Source: JAFAZJ01 sp050183765 (GTDB taxonomy: Bacteria > Pseudomonadota > Alphaproteobacteria > Reyranellales > Reyranellaceae). Taken from it: DNA of 64,000 nucleotides. The DNA lies in contig JBFXAZ010000003.1 in assembly GCA_050183765.1 (NCBI GenBank), forward strand, positions 44,540 through 108,539. Reading direction: 5' to 3'. This document shows positions 32,522-41,241 of the stretch, in pieces. The position numbers were made by a program, and so were the translations under genes. The notes beneath the pieces are model-generated. The model was not told where the DNA came from. It saw nothing but the letters and a program-made list of their open reading frames with translations, and did no database searches. How positions within the stretch are numbered: position 1 is the stretch's first letter; the number at the start of each line of letters is the position of its first letter.

Positions 32522-33301
32522 ATGGTCGACGCGCCTTCGGCCCCGGCCGCTCCACCGCTCCTGCCGCTGTTCTACAAGCAGCCCCGGCCGCTGGACGCCA
32601 AGACACACGGCAATATCCGCTTGAAGGACAACGCGAATTTCGATTTCGCGCGCAACGCCAATTCGGTCCCGGTCAACGGCATCGAGTTCGTGATCGCCCA
32701 GCGTCATTACCCGATCGTCTTCACCGGGACGGGCAAGCCGTACCCGGCGGCCGTTCTCGGGCTGCGGGTGGACCAGAACCTGTTCGTCGGCGCCGACGGC
32801 CGCTGGATCGAAGGCATCTACGTGCCGGCCTATGTCCGGCGCTACCCCTTCGTCTTCATCGAGGCGCCCGAGGACAAGCTGATCCTGGCGATCGACGAGG
32901 GCAGCGGCCTGCTGGTCGACGAGGGGCCGCACAAGCTGTTCGACGATGCCGGCAAGCCCACGCCGCTGGTCAACGGCGCGCTGCAGTTCTGCGGCGCCTA
33001 TCAGGCCAACTTCAAGCAGACCCTGGAGTTCGTCGACGCGCTGGTGCAGCAAGATCTCCTGGTCGACAACCGCGCCGATGCGGTGCTGGCCGGCGGCGAG
33101 CGGCTGACCCTCGGCGGCTTCAAGGTGATCGACGAGGAGCGGTTCAAGAAGCTGCCCGAGGCCGTGCTCAAGGCCTGGCGTGACCAGGGCTGGCTGGCCT
33201 GGGTCTACGCGCATTTCTTCTCGCTCAGCGGCTGGAACGGCCTGGCGGCGATCGCCAGCAAGCGCCCTCCGGCGGTCGAAGTCGCGGCGAAGGGACGCTA
33301 G
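32522..33301 (+). CDS. SapC family protein
   Basis: 259 residues. Recognisable SapC family features: the LRLKDNANFDFARNANSVPVNG-like start, QRHYPIVFTGTGKPYPAAVLGLR, and YVPAYVRRYPFVF, seen in many alphaproteobacterial homologues. SapC of Campylobacter fetus serves S-layer secretion, but here no S-layer or type I exporter gene is near, so its role is unknown. ATG 32522 was chosen; the longer frame from 32024 overlaps erpA. Its stop overlaps the convergent DMT gene by four bases. Confidence 0.8.
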   Translation: MVDAPSAPAAPPLLPLFYKQPRPLDAKTHGNIRLKDNANFDFARNANSVPVNGIEFVIAQRHYPIVFTGTGKPYPAAVLGLRVDQNLFVGADGRWIEGIYVPAYVRRYPFVFIEAPEDKLILAIDEGSGLLVDEGPHKLFDDAGKPTPLVNGALQFCGAYQANFKQTLEFVDALVQQDLLVDNRADAVLAGGERLTLGGFKVIDEERFKKLPEAVLKAWRDQGWLAWVYAHFFSLSGWNGLAAIASKRPPAVEVAAKGR

Positions 33302-34203
33302 CCGCGCTGCCGCGCGCGCACGCTTTCACGGTAGAGGATATAGAGCCCGGAGCCGACCACCAGCGGCAGGCCGTACCACACGCTGCTGGCCGGCAGCTCG
33401 TGGAAGAAGATCCAGCCATAGGCGAAGGCGAAAAGGATCGCGGTGTACTCGAACGGCGCCAGCACCGAGGGCGGCGCCAGGCGCAGGGCGCGGGTCGAGA
33501 AGATCTGGCCGACGCCACCCATCAGACCGACCGCCGCGAGCCATAGCCAATCCCAGCCCACCGGGTCGCGCCAATGCGTCGCCGGATCGACCAGGCACAG
33601 GCCGCCGAACACCAGCATGCAGGCGGTGCCGTAGTAGAACATCGAGGACTCGTCGCGGTCGGTGCGTGCTATGCGGCGCAGAACGACGATGTTGAAGGCG
33701 TAGAGCAGCGTGGCGCCCAGGGTGATGAACGAAACGGTGTCGATGCCGGCGCCGGGGTTCAGGATGACCATGACGCCCAGGAAGCCGACGCCGATGGCGC
33801 TCCAGCGGCGCCAGCCGACCTGCTCGCCGAGGATCGGAATCGACAGCGCCGCCATGAAGAAGGGCGCGGCGAAGGAGATGGCATAGACGTCGACCAGCGG
33901 TGCGCGCGGGAAGGCCCAGAAGAAGCCGAAGGTCGCCAGCAGGCCGCACACGGTACGTATCGTCTGCCAGCCGGGCTGACGCGTGCGCAGGCCGGCCACG
34001 CCGACGCTCATCGACATCATGATCATCAGCGGGATGAAGGCGAGGGCGCTGCGGAACAGCAGGACCTGCGCCACCGGATAGCCGCCGCCCAGCCATTTCA
34101 CCAGGGAGTCCATCGAGGCGAAGACCACGATGGCGCCGAACTTGGCGTAGATGCCGTAGACGATGTGCCTGTCGGTGGCACCCAACGCGGCTTGACCGAA
34201 CAT
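33298..34203 (-). CDS. DMT-superfamily (EamA) transporter
   Basis: 301 residues, about ten membrane helices. N-terminal helix YGIYAKFGAIVVFASMDSLVKWLGG, then the typical PVAQVLLFRSALAFIPL; the first repeat ends PILGEQVGWRRWSAIGVGFLGVMVILNPG, and LAPFEYTAILFAFAYGWIFFHE is in the second. Substrate unknown. Single gene; its start faces the cyclase gene across about 100 bases. Confidence 0.83.
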   Translation of the reverse strand: MFGQAALGATDRHIVYGIYAKFGAIVVFASMDSLVKWLGGGYPVAQVLLFRSALAFIPLMIMMSMSVGVAGLRTRQPGWQTIRTVCGLLATFGFFWAFPRAPLVDVYAISFAAPFFMAALSIPILGEQVGWRRWSAIGVGFLGVMVILNPGAGIDTVSFITLGATLLYAFNIVVLRRIARTDRDESSMFYYGTACMLVFGGLCLVDPATHWRDPVGWDWLWLAAVGLMGGVGQIFSTRALRLAPPSVLAPFEYTAILFAFAYGWIFFHELPASSVWYGLPLVVGSGLYILYRESVRARQRG

Positions 34204-34306
34204 GGCGCGCGGCTTAGCACGCGGGGCCGGCTTTCGTCACTTTTTCGCTTCGGTCATGCTGCGGTGCAGCTAATGTCAGGCTGATGTTGCCACGCACAAT
34301 CGCTTC

Positions 34307-36562
34307 ATGAAGACGCTGCGCCGCTTCCTCGCCGCGCGCCTGCCGGTGCTGTCGTCGCTGGTGGTGCTGGTGGGGGCGCTGATGCTGCGGGCGGCCGATC
34401 CATCCTTCGTCACGCGGCTGCGCGACATCGCCTTCGATACCTTCCAGCAGATCAAGCCACGCGAGGTGCCGGCCGACATGCCGGTGCGCATCGTCGATAT
34501 CGACGAGGCGGCGCTGGCGGCGCACGGACAATGGCCCTGGCCGCGCACCATCGTCGCGCGGCTGGTTGAGAAGCTGGTCGAGAAGGGCGCGTTGGTGATC
34601 GCCTTCGACGTGATCTTCGCCGAGCCCGACCGTTCATCGATCCCGCGCCTGGCGCGCGACCTCGCGAGCTTCACCGATCCCGAGACCCTGCAGCGCATCA
34701 TCACGACGTTTCCCGACAACGACATCGTGTTCGCCGCGGCGCTGGCGGGCTCGCGCAGCGTGCTCGGCTTCGGCTTCGACCCCAACGCGCGCGGCGCGCC
34801 GCCAATGCACAAGCACGGCTTCGCCGCCGCCGGCGACGATCCGCGCACCTTCCTGTCGGTCTGGCCCGGCTCGGTGAAGCCGATCGACGTGCTGGAGCGG
34901 GCGGCGCACGGCCTGGGCAGCGTCAACACCGATCCCGATCCGTCGAGCGACGCCGGCGTGGTGCGCCGCGTGCCGATGCTGTTCCGCCTCGCCGGCCAGA
35001 CCGAGCCCTACGCGGCGCTGGCGATCGAGAGCCTGCGCGTGGCGCAGGACGGTGCCACCACCTACATCGCCAGGAGCTCCAATGCCAGCGGCGAGTCCTC
35101 CTTCGGCACGCGCACCGGCCTGGTCTCGATCAAGGTCGGCGCGCTGGAGATCCCGACCGACTCGCAGGGCCGCATCACGCTCTACGATTCGGGCCACCGC
35201 AAGGATCGCTACATATCGGCCAAGGCGGTGCTCGACGGCAGCGCGCCGGCCGAGAAGCTCGATGGCCATATCGTCTTCATCGGCACCTCGGCGCTGGGCC
35301 TGAAGGATCTGCGCAACACGCCGATCGACGCCAATGTGCCCGGCGTCGAGGTGCACGCGCAGATCGTCGAGCAGGTGCTGTCGCGCGTCTACCTGCTGCG
35401 ACCCGACTACGCCACGGGGCTGGAATTGGTCTTCACGCTTCTGCTCGGCGCGCTCTTCGTCGTCCTCGTGCCGCGCCTGCGCGGCGGCGCGATGGCCCTG
35501 GTCGCGCTGCTCGCCGTCGCCATCGCCGTGCTCGGTCCGTGGATGGCCTTCGTCTGGGGGCACCTGCTGCTCGATCCGGTCTATCCGGCGGCGACGCTGG
35601 CGATGGTCTATGCCGTCGGCTCGGCCTTCGGTTTCATGCAGACCGAGGCCGAGCGCGCGCGCGTGCGCGGCGCCTTCGGCATGTACCTCTCGCCCGATCT
35701 CGTGGCCCAGCTCGCGCGCAATCCCGACCAGCTCAAGCTGGGCGGCGAGCAGCGCGAGATCACGGTGATGTTCACCGACGTGCGCGGCTTCACCACCATC
35801 GCCGAGCAGTTCGACCCGCAGGGCCTGGCGGTGTTCATGAACCGCTTCCTGACGCCGATGACCGACATCATCCTCGAGGCCAGGGGCACGGTCGACAAGT
35901 ACATGGGCGACAACATCATGGCGTTCTGGAACGCCCCGCTTGCGTTGGCGGAGCACCCGCGCCACGCCTGCGAGGCGGCGCTGACCATGACTCGCCGCCT
36001 GGCCGAGCTGAACGTCGAATGGCGCCGCGAGGCGCACGAGCAGGGCCGCAACCACATCCCTGTCATGATCGGCATCGGCATCAACACCGGCGTGGCCTCG
36101 GTGGGCAATTTCGGCAGCACGCAGCGCTTCGCCTATACGCTGCTGGGCGATTCGGTGAACCTCGCCTCGCGGCTGGAGGGCCAGTGCAAGACCTACGCGG
36201 TCGGCGCGATCCTCGGCGAAGCCACGGCGGAATCCGTCGGCGAGCTTGCCCTGGTCGAGCTCGATCTGATCCAGGTCAAGGGCAAGACCGAGCCGGAGCG
36301 CATTTTCGCATTGGTGGGCGATGACGCGATGGCGCGGACGCCGGAGTTCGCGGCGTTCCTCGAGAAGCAGGAGGCGTTTCTGGTGGCGTACAGGGCAGGG
36401 GATTTCGAGGAGGCGCTCAAGCGCGTGCGCGTGGCCAAGGTCACGGCCGAGGCGGCGGGCTGGAAGAGCGGCTATCACGACGTGATGCGCAAGCGCACCA
36501 AGAAGCTGATCGCCGCGCCGCCGCCGATCTGGGACGGCGTCTTCGTGGCGACCCAGAAATGA
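34307..36562 (+). CDS. CHASE2-domain adenylate/guanylate cyclase
   Basis: 751 residues. Residues about 35-330 are an extracytoplasmic CHASE2 sensor (RIVDIDEAALAAHGQWPWPR). Three membrane helices follow at about 370-444 (GLELVFTLLLGALFVVLV on). The class III cyclase domain begins at 484: metal ligands Asp491 (MFTDVRGFT) and Asp535 (YMGDNIMAFW), with TLLGDSVNLASRLE after it. Domain order is that of CHASE2 cyclases, so it turns a periplasmic signal into a cyclic nucleotide. A C-terminal helical stretch (residues about 685-740) lies outside the cyclase core. The stop overlaps the next gene (ATGA). Confidence 0.9.
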   Translation: MKTLRRFLAARLPVLSSLVVLVGALMLRAADPSFVTRLRDIAFDTFQQIKPREVPADMPVRIVDIDEAALAAHGQWPWPRTIVARLVEKLVEKGALVIAFDVIFAEPDRSSIPRLARDLASFTDPETLQRIITTFPDNDIVFAAALAGSRSVLGFGFDPNARGAPPMHKHGFAAAGDDPRTFLSVWPGSVKPIDVLERAAHGLGSVNTDPDPSSDAGVVRRVPMLFRLAGQTEPYAALAIESLRVAQDGATTYIARSSNASGESSFGTRTGLVSIKVGALEIPTDSQGRITLYDSGHRKDRYISAKAVLDGSAPAEKLDGHIVFIGTSALGLKDLRNTPIDANVPGVEVHAQIVEQVLSRVYLLRPDYATGLELVFTLLLGALFVVLVPRLRGGAMALVALLAVAIAVLGPWMAFVWGHLLLDPVYPAATLAMVYAVGSAFGFMQTEAERARVRGAFGMYLSPDLVAQLARNPDQLKLGGEQREITVMFTDVRGFTTIAEQFDPQGLAVFMNRFLTPMTDIILEARGTVDKYMGDNIMAFWNAPLALAEHPRHACEAALTMTRRLAELNVEWRREAHEQGRNHIPVMIGIGINTGVASVGNFGSTQRFAYTLLGDSVNLASRLEGQCKTYAVGAILGEATAESVGELALVELDLIQVKGKTEPERIFALVGDDAMARTPEFAAFLEKQEAFLVAYRAGDFEEALKRVRVAKVTAEAAGWKSGYHDVMRKRTKKLIAAPPPIWDGVFVATQK

Positions 36563-37449
36563 GGCGTCCCCAGGATCGCGTTGCCGCCATCGAGGCGGTG
36601 ATCTGCCGCGAGGTCGGTCGCGGCGTGAGGTCGTTGATGGATGCCACCGCCGGCAACCTCCTGCGCGCCGTCGAGTCGATCGCCGAGGTCCATGCGCCGC
36701 GCATTGGCCTGATCACCGGCTTCGCCGTGCCGACCGAGCGGGGCCCGCGACCCGAGACGGATGGCCCCGGTGGCATGGCCCACATGGCGGCCGCCTTCCG
36801 ATCCGCCGGCTGGGGCGTGCGCCTGGCGACGGATGCGCTCTGCGCACCGGCCTGCCAGGTCGCGCTGGCGTCGCTGCCGCGTGCCGCCGATACGCCGATC
36901 GACATCGGCGATGCCGCGGCGCTGGCGAAACGCTGGATCGACGAGGGCATCACCCACGTGATCTCGATCGAGCGCTGCGGGCGGTCGCGCGACGGCAAGC
37001 CGCGCAACATGCGCGGCGAGGATGTCTCGGCCTTCACGCCCGCTCTCGACGATCTGTTCCTGGCCGCCAAGTGGCGCCGCATCGGCATCGGCGACGGCGG
37101 CAACGAGATCGGCATGGGCAGCCTGCCGCCCGACCTGATCGCGCGCACCGTGCCCAATGGCGAACGTATCGCCTGCGCGACGGCGGCCGACGATCTCATC
37201 GTCGCCGGCGTCTCGAACTGGGGCGGCTATGGCCTCGTCGGCGCGCTGGCCGCGGTCATGCCGGCGTTGGCGCCCGTTCTGCTGGAATCGCTCGATGTCG
37301 AGCAGGATCGGCGCCTGCTGGAACGTCTGGTGCGCGAGGGCGACACGGTCGATGGCGTCACCCGCAAGGCCGAGGCAACGGTCGACGGCATGCCGCTTGC
37401 GGTGCATGCGGAAGTGATCGCCGCGGTCCGCGCCGCCGCTATCGGCTGA
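36559..37449 (+). CDS. DUF4392 / D-glutamate cyclase-like protein
   Basis: 296 residues. It overlaps the cyclase stop by four bases. Recognisable features of the DUF4392 family (C-terminal domain of the mitochondrial D-glutamate cyclase): GLITGFAVPTERGPRPETDGPGG, a SIERCGRSRDGK...MRG block, and GIGDGGNEIGMGSLP. Known activity is conversion of D-glutamate to 5-oxo-D-proline. The lid and metal residues seem conserved but cannot be checked without an alignment. Coupled translation with a cyclic nucleotide cyclase is odd and may reflect only chromosomal accident. Confidence 0.82.
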   Translation: MRRPQDRVAAIEAVICREVGRGVRSLMDATAGNLLRAVESIAEVHAPRIGLITGFAVPTERGPRPETDGPGGMAHMAAAFRSAGWGVRLATDALCAPACQVALASLPRAADTPIDIGDAAALAKRWIDEGITHVISIERCGRSRDGKPRNMRGEDVSAFTPALDDLFLAAKWRRIGIGDGGNEIGMGSLPPDLIARTVPNGERIACATAADDLIVAGVSNWGGYGLVGALAAVMPALAPVLLESLDVEQDRRLLERLVREGDTVDGVTRKAEATVDGMPLAVHAEVIAAVRAAAIG

Positions 37450-38593
37450 AGGCGGCGCGGAGGCGATCGAGCGCCAGCACGAGGATGCCGGCGGCAAGTC
37501 CCCAGAAGGCGGCGCCAAGGCCGAGGAAGGTCGCGCCCGATGCGCTGACGGCGAAGGTGACGCCCGCGGCGTAGCGATGCGCGGGTCGTTCGAGCGCCAC
37601 GCCGAGCGCGCCGACGAAGGGCGCGAGCAGGGCCAGGCCGGCGATGGTCGCCATCAGCGCGGGCGGCAAGGCGGCGAAGATCGCGACCAGCGACGCACCA
37701 AAGATCGCGCAGAGCAGATAGCCTGCGGCGTAGAATGGGCCGACCTGCCAGCGCCGGGTGGGATCGGGGTGCGTGTCGGGGCCGGTGCAGATCGAGGCGG
37801 TGATCGCCGCGAGGTTGCTGGTGTGCGCACCCAGCGGCGCGGTCAGCAGCGAGGCCAGCCCCGTGACGGCCAGGATCGGCCGTACCGGCGGGTTGTAGCC
37901 GGCGGCGCGCAGCACGGCGAAGCCGGGCAGATTCTGCGACGCCATGGTGACGAGGAACAGCGGCACGCCCAGGCCGATCAGCGCGGCAGGATCGAAGGCC
38001 GGCGCGACGAGCTCGACATGCGAGAGGCCGACGCCGGCGATGCCGCCCAGCCTGCCGCCGAGCCAGGCCCAGACCAGGCCGACCGCCACGACGATCGGCA
38101 CGGCGGCGAAGGGCAACGCCAGCCGCAGCACGAGGAAGAGGCCGATCAGCACCAGCACGAACAGCGGATCGCTGCCGATGCCGCCGATCGCGCCGATCAC
38201 GAAGCGCAGCAGCACGCCCGCCAGCATCGCCGCCGCGACCGCCGCCGGGATGCGCTCGATCAGGTTCGTCAGCGGCTTGAGCGCGGCGCTGAGCAGAATC
38301 AGGACGGCGCTGAAGAGGAACGCGCCCACCGCCTGATGTGGATCGTAGACACCGGGCATCGCCGCGATCAGCGCCGCGCCCGGCGTCGACCAGGCGGTGA
38401 CGATCGGCTGGCGATGGCGCCAGGTCAGCCACGCGGTTGTCGCCGCCATCGCCAGGCACAGCCCGGTGACCCACGACGTGATCTGCCCGGGCGAGGCGCC
38501 CACGGCGCGCGCCGCCTCGACGATCACCGCCAGCGTCCCGCCGAAGCCGACCAGTACCGCCACGATCGGCGAAGCGATGAGGGACAGGCGCAC
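37439..38593 (-). CDS. BenE-family benzoate/H+ symporter-like permease
   Basis: 384 residues, about 11 membrane helices. The start is GTG 38593 with GGAGG eight bases upstream. Typical BenE pattern: SPIVAVLVGFGGTLAVIVEAARAVGASPGQ at the start, TAWSTPGAALIA, LVTMASQNLPGFAVLRAAGY and GAHTSNLAAITASICTG. BenE members move benzoate with a proton, but many orphans have unknown cargo. No benzoate degradation genes are next to it; it converges with and overlaps the D-glutamate cyclase-like gene by 11 bases. Confidence 0.83.
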   Translation of the reverse strand: MRLSLIASPIVAVLVGFGGTLAVIVEAARAVGASPGQITSWVTGLCLAMAATTAWLTWRHRQPIVTAWSTPGAALIAAMPGVYDPHQAVGAFLFSAVLILLSAALKPLTNLIERIPAAVAAAMLAGVLLRFVIGAIGGIGSDPLFVLVLIGLFLVLRLALPFAAVPIVVAVGLVWAWLGGRLGGIAGVGLSHVELVAPAFDPAALIGLGVPLFLVTMASQNLPGFAVLRAAGYNPPVRPILAVTGLASLLTAPLGAHTSNLAAITASICTGPDTHPDPTRRWQVGPFYAAGYLLCAIFGASLVAIFAALPPALMATIAGLALLAPFVGALGVALERPAHRYAAGVTFAVSASGATFLGLGAAFWGLAAGILVLALDRLRAAFSR

Positions 38594-38670
38594 GCGGGGA
38601 ACCTCCGACTGGCGGGCGCCTCTATCGCAGGGCGGGCGTGAGGCTGCAAGTCAGGGTAAAGATCGCCGCG

Positions 38671-39195
38671 ATGCAGCTCGAGACCTCTCGCCTGCGCCTG
38701 CGTGTCTGGCGCCCGACCGACGGCGACGCCTTCGCCGCGCTGAACAGCGACCCCGAGGTGATGGCCGACGAAGGCGGGCCGATCGATCGCGCGAGCAGCG
38801 ACGCGAAGCTCGTCCGCTACGCGGCTGCGTTCGAGCGCCATGGTATCGGTCGCTGGCTGGTCGAGGACAGGGACGGCGGCTTTCTCGGCTATGCTGGCGT
38901 GATGCCGTCGCCGCCTAGCCATCCACTGGGCGAGCATGTCGAGAGCGGCTGGCGATTGCTGCGCACGGCCTGGGGTCGCGGCTACGCCACCGAGGCTGCC
39001 AGGGCGGCGCTCGACGATGCGCTGGGGCGCGCGGGGCTACCGGAGGTGCTCGCCTATACCGCCGCCGACAATCTGCGCTCCAGGGCGGTGATGGAGCGTC
39101 TGGGTCTGCGGCGCGATCCGGCGCGCGATTTCACCGCGGACTACCCGCGTCAGAAGGGCTGGCGCGGTCTGGTCTGGGTGGCAAGGCGCGGCTGA
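38671..39195 (+). CDS. GNAT-family N-acetyltransferase (RimJ-like)
   Basis: 174 residues; ATG 38671 chosen over an upstream GTG at 38638 because the fold begins with LETSRLRLRVWRPTDGDAFAALN. The acetyl-CoA binding loop is LLRTAWGRGYATEAARAAL, followed by YTAADNLRSRAVMERLGLRR. This is the RimJ/RimL-type acetyltransferase pattern, which acylates protein N-termini, antibiotics or small molecules. Substrate unknown. 59 bases before the acyl-CoA dehydrogenase gene. Confidence 0.85.
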   Translation: MQLETSRLRLRVWRPTDGDAFAALNSDPEVMADEGGPIDRASSDAKLVRYAAAFERHGIGRWLVEDRDGGFLGYAGVMPSPPSHPLGEHVESGWRLLRTAWGRGYATEAARAALDDALGRAGLPEVLAYTAADNLRSRAVMERLGLRRDPARDFTADYPRQKGWRGLVWVARRG

Positions 39196-39254
39196 CGGTT
39201 GCCCTGCCGGCGGGCGGCGGCTAGTACCGTCGCCGACCAACCCAGAGAAGACCC

Positions 39255-40439
39255 ATGGCCACCGCGACCATCGCCGAAACGCCCTACGCGCCGACGCACC
39301 CCGAGATCCGTGACGCGGTGCGCGCGCTCTGCCTGAAGTTCGACGGCGCCTACTGGCGCAAGCTCGACCGCGAGCGCGGCTACCCCACCGAGTTCGTGCG
39401 CGCGCTGACCGATGCCGGCTGGCTCTCCATCCTGATCCCCGAGGAGTACGGCGGCGCGGGTCTCGGCATCTCGGCGGCCAGCGCCGTGCTGGAGGAGATC
39501 CACCGCGCCGGCTGCAACGCCGCGGCCTGCCATGCGCAGATGTACATCATGGGCACGGTGCTCCGGCACGGCAGCAAGGAGCAGAAAGAGCGCTACCTGC
39601 CCAAGATCGCCTCGGGCGAGATGCGACTGCAGGCCTTCGGCGTCACCGAGCCCAGCAGCGGCACAGACACGCTCAGCCTGCGCACCACGGCGGTGAAGAA
39701 GAACAACAGCACCTACATCGTCAACGGCCAGAAGGTGTGGACCAGCCGCGCCGAGCATTCCGACCTGATGCTGCTGCTGGCGCGCACGACGCCCAAGGAC
39801 CAGCAGGCCAAGCGCACCGAAGGCCTGTCGGTGTTCCTCGTCGACATGCGCGAGACCCTGGGCAAGGGCCTGACCATCCGCCCGATCCGCACCATGATGA
39901 ACCACAACAGCACCGAGGTGTTCTTCGACAACATGGAGGTGCCGGCGGAGAACCTGATCGGCGAGGAAGGGCAGGGCTTCCGCTACATCCTCTCGGGCAT
40001 GAACGCGGAGCGCGTGCTGATCGCCTCGGAGTGCATCGGCGACGGCCGCTGGTTCATCGAGCGGGCGGTGAACTACGCCAAGGAGCGCAAGCTGTTCGGC
40101 CGGCCGATCGGCCAGAACCAGGGCGTGCAGTATCCCATCGCGCGCGCCTATACGCAGATCGAGGCCGCCGACCTGATGGTGCGCAAGGCCGCGACCCTGT
40201 TCGAGGCCGGCATCAACGCCGGCGCCGACGCCAACATGGCCAAGATGCTGGCCTCGGAGGCGGCCTGGGCGGCGGCCGAGATGTGCGTGCAGACCCATGG
40301 CGGCTTCGGCTTCGCCGAGGAGTACGACATCGAGCGCAAGTTCCGCGAGGCACGGCTGTACACCGTGGCGCCGATCTCGACCAACATGGTGCTGAACTTC
40401 GTCGCCGAGCACGTGCTGGGATTGCCGCGCTCGTACTGA
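39255..40439 (+). CDS. Acyl-CoA dehydrogenase family protein
   Basis: 394 residues, full length. FAD-binding motifs AFGVTEPSSGTDT and KVWTSRAEHSD, the middle strand domain, and the C-terminal helix bundle with QTHGGFGFAEEYDIERKFREARL. It oxidises an acyl-CoA to a trans-2-enoyl-CoA, passing electrons to ETF. The usual catalytic Glu loop in the C-terminal domain is replaced by ...YTVAPISTNM, so the base is uncertain and another member of the family is possible. Followed by a palindromic repeat. Confidence 0.85.
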   Translation: MATATIAETPYAPTHPEIRDAVRALCLKFDGAYWRKLDRERGYPTEFVRALTDAGWLSILIPEEYGGAGLGISAASAVLEEIHRAGCNAAACHAQMYIMGTVLRHGSKEQKERYLPKIASGEMRLQAFGVTEPSSGTDTLSLRTTAVKKNNSTYIVNGQKVWTSRAEHSDLMLLLARTTPKDQQAKRTEGLSVFLVDMRETLGKGLTIRPIRTMMNHNSTEVFFDNMEVPAENLIGEEGQGFRYILSGMNAERVLIASECIGDGRWFIERAVNYAKERKLFGRPIGQNQGVQYPIARAYTQIEAADLMVRKAATLFEAGINAGADANMAKMLASEAAWAAAEMCVQTHGGFGFAEEYDIERKFREARLYTVAPISTNMVLNFVAEHVLGLPRSY

Positions 40440-40447
40440 CGCACGTT

Positions 40448-40527
40448 GTCGTCCTGAGCGCAGCGAAGGACCTCGCGGTGGTGCAGGGCCACGATACCAC
40501 TGGATCCTTCGCTTCACTCAGGATGAC
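40448..40527. repeat. Palindromic intergenic element (GTCxTCCTGAG type), copy 1
   Basis: Outer arms GTCGTCCTGAG...GCGAAGGA and TCCTTCGC...CTCAGGATGAC face each other across about 35 bases. It lies 9 bases after the acyl-CoA dehydrogenase stop, and its right arm supplies the last residues and TGA stop of the convergent ExoD gene. A close relative is at 44217. It probably folds into a long hairpin, ending transcription in both directions. Confidence 0.75.
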
Positions 40528-41189
40528 AGGAGGGCCTTGAACCACGCCCACGCCTGGCCGAGCCAGGCGCCGACCGTTGCCGGCGCTTCGCGGTAGACCG
40601 TCAGCAGCAGGATGGTCCACGCCGTGGTGAAGGCGCTGAAGATCCAGCCGAGGATCGCCATCACCCCGTCGCGCTCCAGCAGCGCCAGGGCGAAGAACAT
40701 GATCGCCCAGGCCGGGAAGAAATTGTCGAAGGGGATCGGCAGCGCCAGCACGATGGCGTTGGCCAGCGCGGCGATCGACAGGGCCAGACGCGGCGTGTCG
40801 CGAACCCAGCCGCCCAGCCGCGGGCGCACGCGGCGCTCCAGCCAGTTGAGGCGCGGCCGCGCCTTGACCATGAAGCGCTGCAGGCGCGAACGAGGCAGGC
40901 GCTTGTCGCCGATGAGGCGGGGCAGGTGCGCCGAGCGCCGGTCCATCAGCATCTGCACCAGTACGATGCAGATCGGGATGCCGGTGATGGTCGACAGCCA
41001 GGGGATGCCCGTGGGGACGCAGTTGGGCACGTCGAACACGGCAATCACCAGGGGATAGGACCGTCCCTGCATGCCGTCGAGCAGGGCCTGGATCCTCACC
41101 GAGTCTTCCGATGGCCCGGCGAACAGCCTGTCCATGGTTTCGGCAAGCGGTTCGCGTGGCTGCGCGTCGGTGGGCGAATCCGGGGTCAC
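40518..41189 (-). CDS. ExoD-family exopolysaccharide synthesis protein
   Basis: 223 residues, GTG start at 41189 with only a weak ribosome site. It shows the ExoD family layout: cytoplasmic N-terminus with LLDGMQGRSYPLVIAVFDVPNCVP, a loop PRSRLQRFMVKARPRLNWLERRVRP, and a C-terminal pair or trio of helices with ALANAIVLALPIPFDNFFPAWAIMFFALALLERDG. In rhizobia ExoD affects exopolysaccharide production and symbiosis; mechanism unknown. The last four codons come from the palindromic repeat at its 3' end. Confidence 0.8.
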   Translation of the reverse strand: MTPDSPTDAQPREPLAETMDRLFAGPSEDSVRIQALLDGMQGRSYPLVIAVFDVPNCVPTGIPWLSTITGIPICIVLVQMLMDRRSAHLPRLIGDKRLPRSRLQRFMVKARPRLNWLERRVRPRLGGWVRDTPRLALSIAALANAIVLALPIPFDNFFPAWAIMFFALALLERDGVMAILGWIFSAFTTAWTILLLTVYREAPATVGAWLGQAWAWFKALLSS

Positions 41190-41241
41190 GCGGCTACGGT
41201 AGAGGCAAGCCTGTTACAGCGGCAAGCGGGAGGATGGGAGT

